This document shows, one piece after another, positions 53,284-62,580 of a stretch of 64,000 nt of DNA. Each line of letters begins with the position of its first letter. The stretch's first letter is position 1. The position numbers were made by a program, and so were the translations under genes. Under the pieces are notes generated by a model. That model worked only from the letters and a program-made list of their open reading frames with translations, was not told where the DNA came from and searched no databases. The stretch lies in assembly GCF_008079445.1 (NCBI RefSeq), contig NZ_VRYH01000001.1, forward strand, positions 629,196 through 693,195. Reading direction: 5' to 3'. Source of the DNA: Aidingimonas lacisalsi (lineage in GTDB: Bacteria; Pseudomonadota; Gammaproteobacteria; Pseudomonadales; Halomonadaceae).

Positions 53284-53334
53284 TGTTACCCGACATGCAG
53301 CCTGATGGGGCATATGCTGTGTGAGAAGGTAACA
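53284..53334. promoter_or_regulatory. Candidate CbrB enhancer site
   Basis: Perfect 7-bp arms TGTTACC (53284-53290) and GGTAACA (53328-53334), centred about 126 bases upstream of the predicted sigma-54 start, a suitable enhancer distance. TGTTAC/GTAACA words are recalled as part of CbrB sites in Pseudomonas; spacing here (37 bases between the arms) is longer than I remember for those. Confidence 0.55.
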
Positions 53335-53413
53335 AATGGTGCGGAATGTCTATTGGTGGCTGCCGTCATCCCCTGGAAGCCCGCTGTCGCGGGCGTTAGA
53401 CATTGGTCGTGAC

Positions 53414-54808
53414 CTAGCTGGCGGAACGGCCGCGCGTACTCCGTTTGCGAGGGATTCCAAGACGTTGCCGGCGTTCCCAAAGACATTTGCGGCTGATTCC
53501 CAATTTTTGCGCCAGCTCGGTTTCACTCATCTGATCCTGGTGTTCCAGGACGAAATGCTGAAAATAATCTTCGAGCGAGAGCTCATCGTCATTGAGTGGG
53601 GCTTCGGGGTTGCTGAAATGCTGTCTCGGTGGCGATGCCGGCCCAGGGGGCGGCGCACCGCGGGGTGTCGCGATTGGCCGCAATCCCAGGTCGTCCGGAT
53701 GGATGAGATGGCCTTCTGCGAGTATGACGCCACGTTCCAATGCATTTTGCAGCTCTCGGACGTTGCCCGGCCAAGGGTAGTCGCGAATCTCGCGACGTGC
53801 TGTGCGTGAAAGCTTGAGTCCTGGTCGATGATGGCGCTGACAGGCGCTTTCGAGCAGTGCGTCGGTAATCTTCAAGATATCGTCCTCACGGTCACGCAGG
53901 GGGGGCAAGTCTATCTGCATGACATTGAGGCGATAGTAAAGGTCGAGTCGAAACTCGCCGTTCCGCGACAAGGCATGCAGGTCCCGGTGAGTGGCTGCAA
54001 TCAGGCGCACGTTGACATGCCGTGTCTCGATCGAACCTATCTTGCGGATTTCTCCTTCCTGAAGAACGCGAAGTAATCGAGCCTGGGCATCCATCGGCAA
54101 CTCGCCGATTTCATCGAGAAACAGTGTCCCACCATCGGCGGCTTCGACGAGTCCGGTACGTGCAGCATTGGCGCCGGTAAAGGCGCCTTTTTCATGACCG
54201 AAGAGTTCGGACTCGATGAGTGTTTCCGGAATGGCAGCACAATTGACGCAAATCAGCGGCGCCTTGTTGCGTTGGCTCTGCTGATGGATGGCGCGTGCAA
54301 CCAATTCCTTGCCGGTACCGGATTCGCCCTGGATCAAGACCGTCACATCGGCGGGAGCCGTCTTGCGAATTCGTGAATAGACAGCCTGCATGGCGGCACA
54401 GTCGCCGGTCATTGCCGGTGATTCCTCTTGAGGAGACGCGATTTCCGAGCCAGCGGTGCGGCCATATTGCTGTAATGTCTTGTCAACGGTTTCCAGCAAT
54501 TCGTCATGGTCGAAGGGCTTGGCGATATAGTCCACGGCCCCCTGTTTGAGTGCATCGACCGCGGAACGCATGCTGGCGTAACTAGTCATGATCAGGACCG
54601 GCGTCGGTGATGCGATCTCGATCAGAGCCGTGCCCGGGTCGCCCGGGAGGCGCAAGTCGCCAATGACCAAATCGTAGCTTTGCGGATCCAATGACCTGGC
54701 ATCAGTCAAGGATTCCGCTTCACTGACTTCATGGTCATGACGTTCCAGCAGCCGCCGCAGGGCGCTGCGGATAATGGCTTCGTCTTCAACGATTAGAATT
54801 CGGCTCAT
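53414..54808 (-). CDS. cbrB: Sigma-54 dependent response regulator CbrB
   Basis: NtrC-type activator of 464 residues: receiver domain (1-115, phospho-acceptor near D51 in GDLRLPG), AAA+ domain with GESGTGKE (161-168), GAFTGA (208-213) that contacts sigma-54, Walker B near 226-234, and a Fis-type HTH at the C-terminus ('ETELAQKLGISRKCLWERR'). It should activate the CrcZ-like RNA just downstream. Start MSRILIVEDE chosen; one five codons upstream is also possible. It overlaps cbrA by 23 bases. Confidence 0.94.
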   Translation of the reverse strand: MSRILIVEDEAIIRSALRRLLERHDHEVSEAESLTDARSLDPQSYDLVIGDLRLPGDPGTALIEIASPTPVLIMTSYASMRSAVDALKQGAVDYIAKPFDHDELLETVDKTLQQYGRTAGSEIASPQEESPAMTGDCAAMQAVYSRIRKTAPADVTVLIQGESGTGKELVARAIHQQSQRNKAPLICVNCAAIPETLIESELFGHEKGAFTGANAARTGLVEAADGGTLFLDEIGELPMDAQARLLRVLQEGEIRKIGSIETRHVNVRLIAATHRDLHALSRNGEFRLDLYYRLNVMQIDLPPLRDREDDILKITDALLESACQRHHRPGLKLSRTARREIRDYPWPGNVRELQNALERGVILAEGHLIHPDDLGLRPIATPRGAPPPGPASPPRQHFSNPEAPLNDDELSLEDYFQHFVLEHQDQMSETELAQKLGISRKCLWERRQRLGIPRKRSTRGRSAS

Positions 54809-57746
54809 GTGGGGCGTTGCCATCCTCTTTGCTCAAGGGCAACCACATACTGATGCGGGTGCCATGCGCTTGGCCGGGGGGCGGTGACTCGATCCGAATG
54901 TGTCCTTGATGTTCGGCAACGATGCTGTAGGCCAGTGATAACCCCAGCCCCGTTCCCTCACCCACGGCTTTTGTCGTCGTGAACGGTTCAAACAGATTCT
55001 CACGAACCGATGGATCAATGCCGGACCCTTCATCAGTGACGGTCGCATGTACCCCGCCCTCCTCACTGGTTACGGAGATGATGATCTGGCCATCATCCGG
55101 ACTGGCATCGCGGGCATTACTCAACAGGTTCACGAATACTTGCACCAACTGCTGCGCATTACCATCGACGTACAGGCTCTGGGGGCATTCATTCCGATAG
55201 CTGACATCCTGACGTGATCGTGCCAAATGGATCAAGTGCAGGGCTTCATCGATCACCTGGTGGAGATTGATACGAGTGAAGTTCGTCGTTTGTGCATGTC
55301 TGCCACCGTGCGCGAAACCGACCAGTGAATTGACGATGCGCGATATGCGGTCGGTAAGTTGTTGGATATGCTCAGCGGTTTCCAAAATGGCTGGATCGGT
55401 CGTGTCATAGCGAAGATTCTGAGCCAGTGATGATATACCGGTGACCGGATTGCCGATCTCATGAGCGACCCCAGCGGCCAATCGTCCGATGGATGCCAAA
55501 CGCTCGGCATGGACCAACTCGTCTTCGAGCCATTTCAGTTCGCTATGATCCTCAACCAGGATCACGCTACCGCCCCGCTCAAGGTCATCCCCCTGTAATG
55601 ACGCCTTATGAAGCGTTAAATAACGACGGCCGATCGTCAGTTCTACCGGCTGCTTGTAAAGTCGCTCCGCATCTTCCGTGAGTATCCTGCCAAGAAGTTC
55701 ACCCCAGGGGGATGGCAGACTATTGCGATGAGCGCCGATGACGCTGTTGCCTTCGATGCCGGAAAGGTCACTGAGGGCATCATTCCACATTAACAGTTCG
55801 TCATCGTCTCCGAAGGCACACAAGCCAATGGGAAGCTGAGCCAACGTTCGACGGTGGTAGCGGCGTAGACCATCCAATTCCCTGGCTAGGCCGGTGAGTC
55901 GTGAGCGGTAAGCTTCCAGACGGTTTTCGACGAAGTGAATGTCATCGGTCGCCGTTTGCCCGTCACGGTGGTATGGCAGGTAGCGATCAACGATATCCTG
56001 TGCAACCGACGGTCCCATGAGCCCTGACAGGTTCGCTTGGATTCGGTCACGCAGCCGACGCAAAGCATAAGGCCGGTGTTCTTCGTCTGTCATGCGCAGG
56101 GCCGACATGGCACGATCGACTTCTCGTTCCGCTACGTCCCGGCCCAAGGCTGTCGCTAGTGAGCGCTTGCAGTCCTCCCCATTGGCCGCCAGCAATGGCA
56201 GTCGTTTGGGCCGAATGACGGCATCTACCGAACAAGCCTCTGCGGCAGCCCGTTCGCCTTCTGACGTGCGTGTAATCAGTGATACAAGGATGAATGTCAG
56301 GATATTGGCTGCTAGAGAGACGAGAGCCACGATGTACCAGGTGGGCTCCGTGGCCAGCATCTCCAGTCCCGGTGGAATGATGATCACGGGAGGGTGTCCA
56401 CTTAACAGTGGCCACCATGAACCAAGTAACCAGATCGACAGCCCCGCCAGCAAACCGGCAACCATGCCCTTGCGGTTGGCCCCGGGCCAATAGAGTACGG
56501 CGAGTATCCCGGGCAGGCATTGAGCCATGCCGACGAAAGAGACCAGCCCTAGGCTCGTCAGGTCATTCTTGATGCCGACCGTGCGATAGAACAGCCACCC
56601 GCCAAGGATGACGATAGCAATGAGTGCACGTCTCAACCACAGTAGCCAGCGATACAGGTTCGGCTGTTGTGAGGGCGGGTGGGCGACGAGTACCAGATGA
56701 TTGAGCATCATGCCCGATAATGCGAGGGCTATGATGATCAAGGTGCCGCTGGCAGCCGCCAGGCCAGCGATGAACACGAGTGAAGCCACCCATGGGGAGT
56801 CTGAGAGCCCGAAGCCGAGATAGGCACTGCCAAGAGTGCCTGGGTCGGCGCCGGCATGCTGGGCGCCCCAGAGGATCAAAGGGATGGGTAGCGCCATGAG
56901 TAACAGGTAAAGAGGCAAGCTCCAGCCAGCTTTCAATAGCGCGCGACGGGATAGCGTCTCGGCGAACGTCATGTGAAACATGTGTGGCATCAAAAACGCT
57001 GCAGCGAAGAACAGCATCAATAGGGTTCGCCATTGCCCGGGTTCGAGGCGTGTCACGCTCATCCGATGTCTGAGCCCTTCATTATCGAGCCAGTTTTGCA
57101 GGTCGGCAGGGCCGTTGAAGATGCCGAATAGAGCAATGGCTCCCAGTGAGAGCATGGCGACCAGTTTGACCAGGGATTCCAGGGCGATTACGGCGACGAC
57201 CGTATCGTGACGCGCATGAAGCCGACTGTGCCGGGCACCGAAGAAAATGGCGAATAAAGCGATAAGAAGACAGAAAGCGAGCGCTAGTAACGCTGGCGAG
57301 CCGGCTTGTGTCAAAAGATGGATCGTATCGCCGAGCGTCTGAATCTGTAGTGCCAGCAATGGCAGAACAGCCAGCAGACTCACTATCGTGATCAGTGTGC
57401 CGACCCAACGTGAGCGGAAACGAAATGCGAACAGGTCGGCGAGCGAGGATAGTTGATAGGTTTGCGTCATGCGCTGGATTGGCAGCAGCAGCACTGGGGC
57501 GAGCAGGAAAGCTCCGGCTACACCGAGATAATAGGCGAGATAGCCGTAGCCGGATTGGCTGGCGAACTCCAGGCTGCCATAGGTAGCCCACGCGCTGGCA
57601 TAAACGCCGAGAGCGAGCGTGTAGACTGCTGGGTGGCGTGCAATGCGTGACGGAATCCAGCCGCGTTCAACGGCTAGCGCGCAGAGGAACAGCAACGAGA
57701 GGTAACCGGTCCCCAGTAGGAAGACGCCGCCCAGACTAGCGTTCAT
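54786..57746 (-). CDS. cbrA: Sensor histidine kinase CbrA with transporter domain
   Basis: A 986-residue inner-membrane kinase. The N-terminal half (about 1-505) has some 13 helices of the sodium:solute symporter family; then a helical linker, a PAS-like domain (about 625-740), HisKA with G-V-AHEIGNPVTGI (His near 762) and HATPase with 'VNLLSNARDAS' and 'GEGTGLGLSLAYSIV'. In Pseudomonas CbrA controls carbon/nitrogen use and its symporter part is linked to histidine. It overlaps cbrX at the start and cbrB at the end. Confidence 0.95.
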   Translation of the reverse strand: MNASLGGVFLLGTGYLSLLFLCALAVERGWIPSRIARHPAVYTLALGVYASAWATYGSLEFASQSGYGYLAYYLGVAGAFLLAPVLLLPIQRMTQTYQLSSLADLFAFRFRSRWVGTLITIVSLLAVLPLLALQIQTLGDTIHLLTQAGSPALLALAFCLLIALFAIFFGARHSRLHARHDTVVAVIALESLVKLVAMLSLGAIALFGIFNGPADLQNWLDNEGLRHRMSVTRLEPGQWRTLLMLFFAAAFLMPHMFHMTFAETLSRRALLKAGWSLPLYLLLMALPIPLILWGAQHAGADPGTLGSAYLGFGLSDSPWVASLVFIAGLAAASGTLIIIALALSGMMLNHLVLVAHPPSQQPNLYRWLLWLRRALIAIVILGGWLFYRTVGIKNDLTSLGLVSFVGMAQCLPGILAVLYWPGANRKGMVAGLLAGLSIWLLGSWWPLLSGHPPVIIIPPGLEMLATEPTWYIVALVSLAANILTFILVSLITRTSEGERAAAEACSVDAVIRPKRLPLLAANGEDCKRSLATALGRDVAEREVDRAMSALRMTDEEHRPYALRRLRDRIQANLSGLMGPSVAQDIVDRYLPYHRDGQTATDDIHFVENRLEAYRSRLTGLARELDGLRRYHRRTLAQLPIGLCAFGDDDELLMWNDALSDLSGIEGNSVIGAHRNSLPSPWGELLGRILTEDAERLYKQPVELTIGRRYLTLHKASLQGDDLERGGSVILVEDHSELKWLEDELVHAERLASIGRLAAGVAHEIGNPVTGISSLAQNLRYDTTDPAILETAEHIQQLTDRISRIVNSLVGFAHGGRHAQTTNFTRINLHQVIDEALHLIHLARSRQDVSYRNECPQSLYVDGNAQQLVQVFVNLLSNARDASPDDGQIIISVTSEEGGVHATVTDEGSGIDPSVRENLFEPFTTTKAVGEGTGLGLSLAYSIVAEHQGHIRIESPPPGQAHGTRISMWLPLSKEDGNAPHEPNSNR

Positions 57747-57912
57747 CCAGATGCCTCTTTTGTTCCAGCCAGACAGAGAGAGCGATCAGGATGCCCCAGA
57801 TCAGGAAAGGGCGATACCAGGCGATCCCGGGTGTCGCCCACCCGCTCATGAGCATGGGGGACAGCAGGTAACCGCCAAATACCAGAAACAGCATGATGCG
57901 ATAAACGTACAT
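57736..57912 (-). CDS. CbrX-like small membrane protein
   Basis: 58 residues with two hydrophobic helices (about 5-25 and 36-52): MYVYRIMLFLVFGGYLL at the start and a charged tail EQKRHLDER. It ends 11 bases inside cbrA, so the two are probably translationally coupled. A small open frame in the same place (cbrX) has been described in Pseudomonas putida; similarity in position and topology is clear, sequence identity was not tested. Start at 57912 follows GGGAG; a TTG four codons upstream is less likely. Confidence 0.75.
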   Translation of the reverse strand: MYVYRIMLFLVFGGYLLSPMLMSGWATPGIAWYRPFLIWGILIALSVWLEQKRHLDER

Positions 57913-57947
57913 GGTTGCTCCCAATCGAGTTGGCGATAGCAGTGATG

Positions 57948-58835
57948 TTAACAGGCTGGATTACGTCGTTGGGCGTGGGGTGTCAATTTTTCGATATCCC
58001 AATGCTGAATTGCATGATGGAGCTGGTCGTGGACTGGTGCGACAGCCAATTCTGCGGGGGGCGTCTGGTCGAGTGCGATCAGCGCTTGGTGCAACACGCC
58101 ACGCACGGCATCTCCACTGACCGGTAGCGCCGGGGCGTGATTCTGCTTGGAAAGCTTCTGCCCATTGTCAGCGACAACCAAGGGTAAGTGCAGATAGCGG
58201 GGTTCATTCAGGTCCAGGGCCGCCTGAAGTTGGCGTTGCCAGGGCGTATTATCCAATAGGTCGAATCCCCGCACGACATCACTGATACCCTGAAAAGCAT
58301 CGTCAATGACAACAGCGAGCTGATAGGCCCACAAATTGTCCTTGCGCTTGAGGACAACGTCGCCAAGCTGAGCTGGATCGAACTCCTGCTCACCGAATAA
58401 TCGGTCGCACCATCGAATGGGGCGTCGCCCCAAGTCACTACGCAGACGCCAGGCTAGCGGCTTGTTCGGGTCACGAACACCGCTGCGGCACCAGCCGGGA
58501 TAGATCGGATAGTCTTGCCATTGCTTGCGCGAGCAGCTACAGGGATAGGCGAGTTCCTGCCGTCGGAGCTGCTCCAGTGCTGCTTGGTAAGCGCCATCGC
58601 GATCATGCTGGTAGCACACAGTGTCATCCCAGCATAGCCCAAAGGCCTCGAGCTGCCGCAGTATCTCGTCGCTGGTGCCGGTAGGACAACGCGGTGGATC
58701 AATGTCCTCAATGCGAACCAGCCATTGGCCGCTTGCGTGTCGAGCATCCAGAAAGCTGCCCAATGCAGCGATCAATGACCCAAAGTGCAATGGACCAGAA
58801 GGAGTGGGCGCAAAACGTCCACGATAGGTACTCAT
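57948..58835 (-). CDS. gluQ: Glutamyl-Q tRNA(Asp) synthetase
   Basis: Attaches glutamate to queuosine in the tRNA-Asp anticodon. 295 residues resembling the catalytic half of GluRS: RGRFAPTPSGPLHFGSL (HIGH-type motif), four-cysteine zinc site including PCSCSR and GWCRSG, and LSKQNHA (KMSKS-type). No anticodon-binding domain, as expected. Start MSTYRGR at 58835; a TTG seven codons earlier is possible. Follows dksA as in other gammaproteobacteria. Confidence 0.95.
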   Translation of the reverse strand: MSTYRGRFAPTPSGPLHFGSLIAALGSFLDARHASGQWLVRIEDIDPPRCPTGTSDEILRQLEAFGLCWDDTVCYQHDRDGAYQAALEQLRRQELAYPCSCSRKQWQDYPIYPGWCRSGVRDPNKPLAWRLRSDLGRRPIRWCDRLFGEQEFDPAQLGDVVLKRKDNLWAYQLAVVIDDAFQGISDVVRGFDLLDNTPWQRQLQAALDLNEPRYLHLPLVVADNGQKLSKQNHAPALPVSGDAVRGVLHQALIALDQTPPAELAVAPVHDQLHHAIQHWDIEKLTPHAQRRNPAC

Positions 58836-58863
58836 AAGTTGGCGTCGTTCAACCAAGGATCCG

Positions 58864-58882
58864 CGAGCCCTCGAAGGGCTCG
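58864..58882. other. Hairpin between dksA and gluQ
   Basis: Eight-bp stem CGAGCCCT / AGGGCTCG with a three-base loop and no T run, 36 bases past the dksA stop. It may stabilise or partially terminate dksA mRNA. Confidence 0.45.
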
Positions 58883-58917
58883 TCGGTCCGATATCGCGGG
58901 TCCATGACGATGGCCGA

Positions 58918-59355
58918 TCAGCCGCCGAGCTGTTTCTCCTTCAGTTCGGCCAATGTCTTGCAGTCGACACAGAGCGTTGCCGTGGGGCGAGCTTCGAGTC
59001 GGCGAATGCCTATTTCAACGCCACAAGCATCGCAAAAGCCGTAATCGTCCTCATCGATCTTTTCGATGGTTTCGTTGATCTTCTTGAGAAGCTTGCGTTC
59101 ACGATCGCGCGCGCGCAGTTCCAGGCTGAACCCTTCTTCCTGGGTGGCCCGGTCCGCGGGGTCGGCATAATTGTTGGCTTCTTCCTGCAGATGGCGGACG
59201 GTACGGTCGACCTCTTCCATCAGTTCCTGCTTCCAGCTCAGCAAAATTTGCCGGAAGTGCTCCAATTGCTTGTCGTTCATGTACTCTTCACCCGGCGCCG
59301 GCTCATACGGGGTGAATTTTCGGGGCGTTTCGGCTTTCTGTTGTGTTGCTGGCAT
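58918..59355 (-). CDS. dksA: RNA polymerase-binding transcription factor DksA
   Basis: Works with ppGpp to control rRNA and amino-acid promoters. 145 residues: coiled coil (about 35-110) with the D-P-A-D-RATQEE tip, then a four-cysteine zinc finger (CDACG ... CVDC) and a C-terminal helix. Divergent from an aminotransferase gene across a 222-bp gap containing CACTATAGTG (59462-59471), whose minus strand offers a TATAGT -10 for dksA. Confidence 0.97.
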   Translation of the reverse strand: MPATQQKAETPRKFTPYEPAPGEEYMNDKQLEHFRQILLSWKQELMEEVDRTVRHLQEEANNYADPADRATQEEGFSLELRARDRERKLLKKINETIEKIDEDDYGFCDACGVEIGIRRLEARPTATLCVDCKTLAELKEKQLGG

Positions 59356-59577
59356 GGGGCTGCCTCATTGCTTGAGTGACTGCTGATCAATACCTGACGC
59401 TGAGTGAGGTATCTCCCGCCAAAGGTCTGTTTGTTTAGCGAAAAATCTCGGCATTTGCAACCACTATAGTGATGGAACGTGCCATGCAAGATACTGGTTG
59501 CCAAGAGTACACTGTCGTTGGACCGTAGCATATGATTTCTGTGCCCGGTTCATTGTAGGGGCTCGCAGGAGAAGACG

Positions 59578-60747
59578 ATGCGTTGGAGTTCAAGAGTCGA
59601 CAACGTGCAGCCGTTTCGCGTGATGAGTTTGCTGGAAGCGGCGCAAGCACGGGAAGCAGCAGGGCATGATGTGATCCACCTGGAAGTGGGCGAGCCAGAC
59701 TTTGCAACGCCTGCCGCTATCGTCGACGCTGCCCGGCAGGCGCTTACGGCCGGACAAACCCGCTATACGCCTGCTACCGGGATACCCGCATTGCGTGATG
59801 CCATCTCTGGATATTATGCAGACCAGTTTGGTGTTGAGCTGGAGCCGGAGCGTGTCATCGTGACGCCGGGGGCATCCGGAGCCTTGCTGTTGGCGAGTCA
59901 GTTGCTGGTCGAGCCAGGGACTCGTGTATTGATGGCCGATCCGACCTATCCCTGTAACCGGCATTTCATGGCGTTGGCGGGTGCCGAACTGGACACGGTT
60001 ACCGTAGGGCCTGAGAGTGGCTGGCAACTGGATGAAGCGCTTGTGTCTGCTCACTGGCGCCATGATACGCGCTTGGCCATGTTAGCGACGCCATCGAATC
60101 CGACCGGCCATATGCTTGATGCGAGCCGGCTTGCCGCAGTGGTGCATGCCGTCGACATGCATGGTGGACACCTGTTAGTGGATGAAATCTACCAGGGGCT
60201 GACATACGATGTGGAGCCGGTGTCTGCTGTCTCGCTCACGCCGGACGCCTTCGTAGTGAACAGCTTTTCCAAGTACTTTGGGATGACTGGCTGGCGTTTG
60301 GGGTGGCTGGTGGCTCCTAGATCGGCTATCGAGCCGTTGACGCGCTTGGCCCAGAATATTTTCCTGGCACCCTCGACACCGGCTCAGTATGCAGCGCTGG
60401 CCGCGTTTGACCCTGCATGCCGCGAGGAACTGGAATCGCGTCGTCGTGAGCTGCATCAGCGCCGTGATGCCTTGCTGCGTGGATTGTCAGCTCTTGGGCT
60501 GGCCCCGTCAGTACCTCCCCAGGGGGCCTTCTACCTGTGGTTGGATATCTCCAGTTATAGCCATGATAGCCAGGCATTCTGCCGTAGCTTGCTGGAAGAA
60601 GAGAATGTAGCCATTACACCGGGCATCGACTTTGCCGTTCGTGGAGGGGATACGCATGTCCGTATTGCCTTTACGACCCGTATAGAGCGGCTTGAGGAGG
60701 CGGTTGAGCGCCTGTCACGGTTCCTGGCTCGCCAACCGGGGGGATGA
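59578..60747 (+). CDS. PLP-dependent aminotransferase, class I/II
   Basis: 389 residues, fold-type I. 'HLEVGEPDFATP', 'RYTPATGIPALRDAI', 'TPSNPTGHM', and NSFSKYFGMTGWRLGW with the PLP lysine (about residue 233). The family often acts as aspartate, alanine or aromatic aminotransferase; exact substrate is not given by sequence. Preceded by AGGAGA and abutting sfsA without a gap, so the two are likely co-transcribed. Confidence 0.92.
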   Translation: MRWSSRVDNVQPFRVMSLLEAAQAREAAGHDVIHLEVGEPDFATPAAIVDAARQALTAGQTRYTPATGIPALRDAISGYYADQFGVELEPERVIVTPGASGALLLASQLLVEPGTRVLMADPTYPCNRHFMALAGAELDTVTVGPESGWQLDEALVSAHWRHDTRLAMLATPSNPTGHMLDASRLAAVVHAVDMHGGHLLVDEIYQGLTYDVEPVSAVSLTPDAFVVNSFSKYFGMTGWRLGWLVAPRSAIEPLTRLAQNIFLAPSTPAQYAALAAFDPACREELESRRRELHQRRDALLRGLSALGLAPSVPPQGAFYLWLDISSYSHDSQAFCRSLLEEENVAITPGIDFAVRGGDTHVRIAFTTRIERLEEAVERLSRFLARQPGG

Positions 60748-61473
60748 ATGGACTATCCTCGGCTCACGCCTGGCACACTTCGTCGCCGCTACAAACGCTT
60801 CCTGGCCGATATTGCCTTGGATGATGGCACGGTGGTGCAAGCACACTGCCCGAATACAGGCTCGATGCGGGCCGTCAATATTCCGGGAAGTCATGTCTGG
60901 CTGTCCGCCAGCGACAATCCTCGACGTAAACTGGCATGGACCTGGGAATTGGTTGAACTTCCTGGCGCTGCCGGTGGCAGCGCGTTGGCATCGGTGCATA
61001 CCGGTCGCACCAACGACATTGTCGAGGAGGCGCTGCGGCTGGCCCTTCTTCCGGAACTGGCCGGCTATACGGCTATGCGGCGAGAAGTCGCTGCAGCGGG
61101 GGCTCGTCTGGATTTTCGGCTTGATTATCGCGGTGACGAGGCCTGTTTCGTCGAAGTCAAGCAAGTCACGTTGAGAGAAAGTGATGGCCACGGTTATTTT
61201 CCCGATGCCGTCAGCGTGCGTGGCCTCAAGCACCTTGAAAGCCTGAAGCAGTTAGCCGCACAGGGGCACCGAGCGGTGTTGCTGTTCTGTGTCGCACATA
61301 CCGGGATTGCCGATGTGGCTGCGGCTGCGCACCTCGATCCGGCTTATGCCAACGCGTTGAGTGACAGCATCCAGCAAGGTGTCGAGGTGATGGCATACGG
61401 TTGTGAGGTGTCATGCATGGCAGGGGTGCCGCATGGTATTCGTTTGGCGAAACGGTTACCGGTCATCGTCTAA
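60748..61473 (+). CDS. sfsA: SfsA family protein (sugar fermentation stimulation)
   Basis: 241 residues. 'RYKRFLADIALDDGTVVQAHCPNTGSM' (in pieces), 'RTNDIVEEAL', and D-EACFVEVKQVTLRE with the nuclease-like acidic/Lys pattern identify SfsA. Described in E. coli as a DNA-binding stimulator of maltose genes; its nuclease-like fold suggests nucleic-acid binding. Start codon follows the aminotransferase stop directly. Confidence 0.95.
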   Translation: MDYPRLTPGTLRRRYKRFLADIALDDGTVVQAHCPNTGSMRAVNIPGSHVWLSASDNPRRKLAWTWELVELPGAAGGSALASVHTGRTNDIVEEALRLALLPELAGYTAMRREVAAAGARLDFRLDYRGDEACFVEVKQVTLRESDGHGYFPDAVSVRGLKHLESLKQLAAQGHRAVLLFCVAHTGIADVAAAAHLDPAYANALSDSIQQGVEVMAYGCEVSCMAGVPHGIRLAKRLPVIV

Positions 61474-61482
61474 GTGTGGGCG

Positions 61483-61947
61483 TCATTCGCGATCGATGTA
61501 GAAGCGTTGAGCGAAGCTGACTGTTTCAGGGGGCTCGTCTGGGGAATAGGTCACGTCCAGTTCAAAGTGCATGGGGGCGTCTTCACGAATCCGGAAGGTG
61601 GCAATCTGATAATGCGCTTCACCGTCACGGACGTGCCTGAACGCCAGCTCTTCTGACTGTCCCGACGGCCCGCCGATACGGCCATCGACCATGGCGTCCA
61701 CGTGTTCGCTTTCGCCTTTCCCGGCGTCTCGCAAGAAGCTGACATTCAACATGGCCAGGACCTTGCTGCGCTGGATATCGTGCATGCTGGCGATATCCGG
61801 GGACAAGAAGCTGGTATTCACGGCACTGTAGTGTATCTGGTAGTCCCCGACCCGTTTGGACTGCTGAGCATAGAGTGATGTCGCTGCCAGAAGCAGGCTG
61901 GCTCCCAGGCACGGGATGAGAGCGTGTAGATGACTATGGCATCTCAT
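61483..61947 (-). CDS. DUF4426 periplasmic protein
   Basis: 154 residues with a signal peptide ending near LYAQQ. 'GDYQIHYSAVNTSFLSPDIA' (in pieces), 'AMLNVSFL' and 'FAQRFYI' mark DUF4426. Function unknown. Found after metX-metW in Pseudomonas as well. Convergent with sfsA, nine bases between stops. Confidence 0.9.
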   Translation of the reverse strand: MRCHSHLHALIPCLGASLLLAATSLYAQQSKRVGDYQIHYSAVNTSFLSPDIASMHDIQRSKVLAMLNVSFLRDAGKGESEHVDAMVDGRIGGPSGQSEELAFRHVRDGEAHYQIATFRIREDAPMHFELDVTYSPDEPPETVSFAQRFYIDRE

Positions 61948-61980
61948 GCGAATTCTCCAACAAACTGGGCAGCGGCTCTG

Positions 61981-62580
61981 CTATGCCCCGTGGCGCCCGA
62001 TACGGTAAACGGCGGTTTCTCCAAAGAGATTGGGCCATAGCTTCGCACTCCAGTGAGCTTCATGGTCTCCGTTTCCTACCGCTTGGTCGCGGATGATCAG
62101 GTCCTTGTCACGACATAGCCTTTCAAAATCATTAAACGTCGATAAATGGATGTTGGGTGTGTCGTACCAAGCATACGGCAACGACTTGGAAACAGGCATG
62201 TAACCCTTGAATCCAAGATAGAAGCGATGACGCCAATACGCGAAATTGGGAAACGTAATGATGCACTCTTCGGCGATACGCAGCATTTCGTCCAGCATCA
62301 GGTCGGGACGGCGTAATGCTTGCAGTGCTTGAGTCATGATGACGAGGTCATAGGCGTTGTCGTCAAAGTTGGCCAGCCCTTGGTCCAGATTTTGTTCAAT
62401 GACATTGACGCCGCGTGCCATGCAGGCAGTAATCCCCTCGGGATCGATCTCGAGTCCGTAGCCACTGACGCCTTTCTCACGGGCGAGAGTATCCAGCAAA
62501 GCGCCGTCACCACACCCCAGGTCGAGAATATGGGCCCCTTCCGGAACCCACCGACGAATAAGAGCCAGGTCAGAGCGCAT
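61981..62580 (-). CDS. metW: MetW methyltransferase-like protein
   Basis: 199 residues with the SAM-binding motif ILDLGCGDGALL, 'GLEIDPEGITACMARGVNVI' (in pieces), 'ITFPNFAYWRHRFYLGFKGYMP' in pieces and H-LSTFNDFERLC. Known to be needed with MetX for methionine synthesis in proteobacteria; MetW-MetX complex formation has been reported. It overlaps metX by one base. Confidence 0.95.
   Translation of the reverse strand: MRSDLALIRRWVPEGAHILDLGCGDGALLDTLAREKGVSGYGLEIDPEGITACMARGVNVIEQNLDQGLANFDDNAYDLVIMTQALQALRRPDLMLDEMLRIAEECIITFPNFAYWRHRFYLGFKGYMPVSKSLPYAWYDTPNIHLSTFNDFERLCRDKDLIIRDQAVGNGDHEAHWSAKLWPNLFGETAVYRIGRHGA

Noticed and set aside
53336-53809. 157-residue plus-strand frame overlapping the cbrB 3' end
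   Set aside because: Antisense to the CbrB Fis-type domain; the rest lies in the enhancer region; no family similarity.
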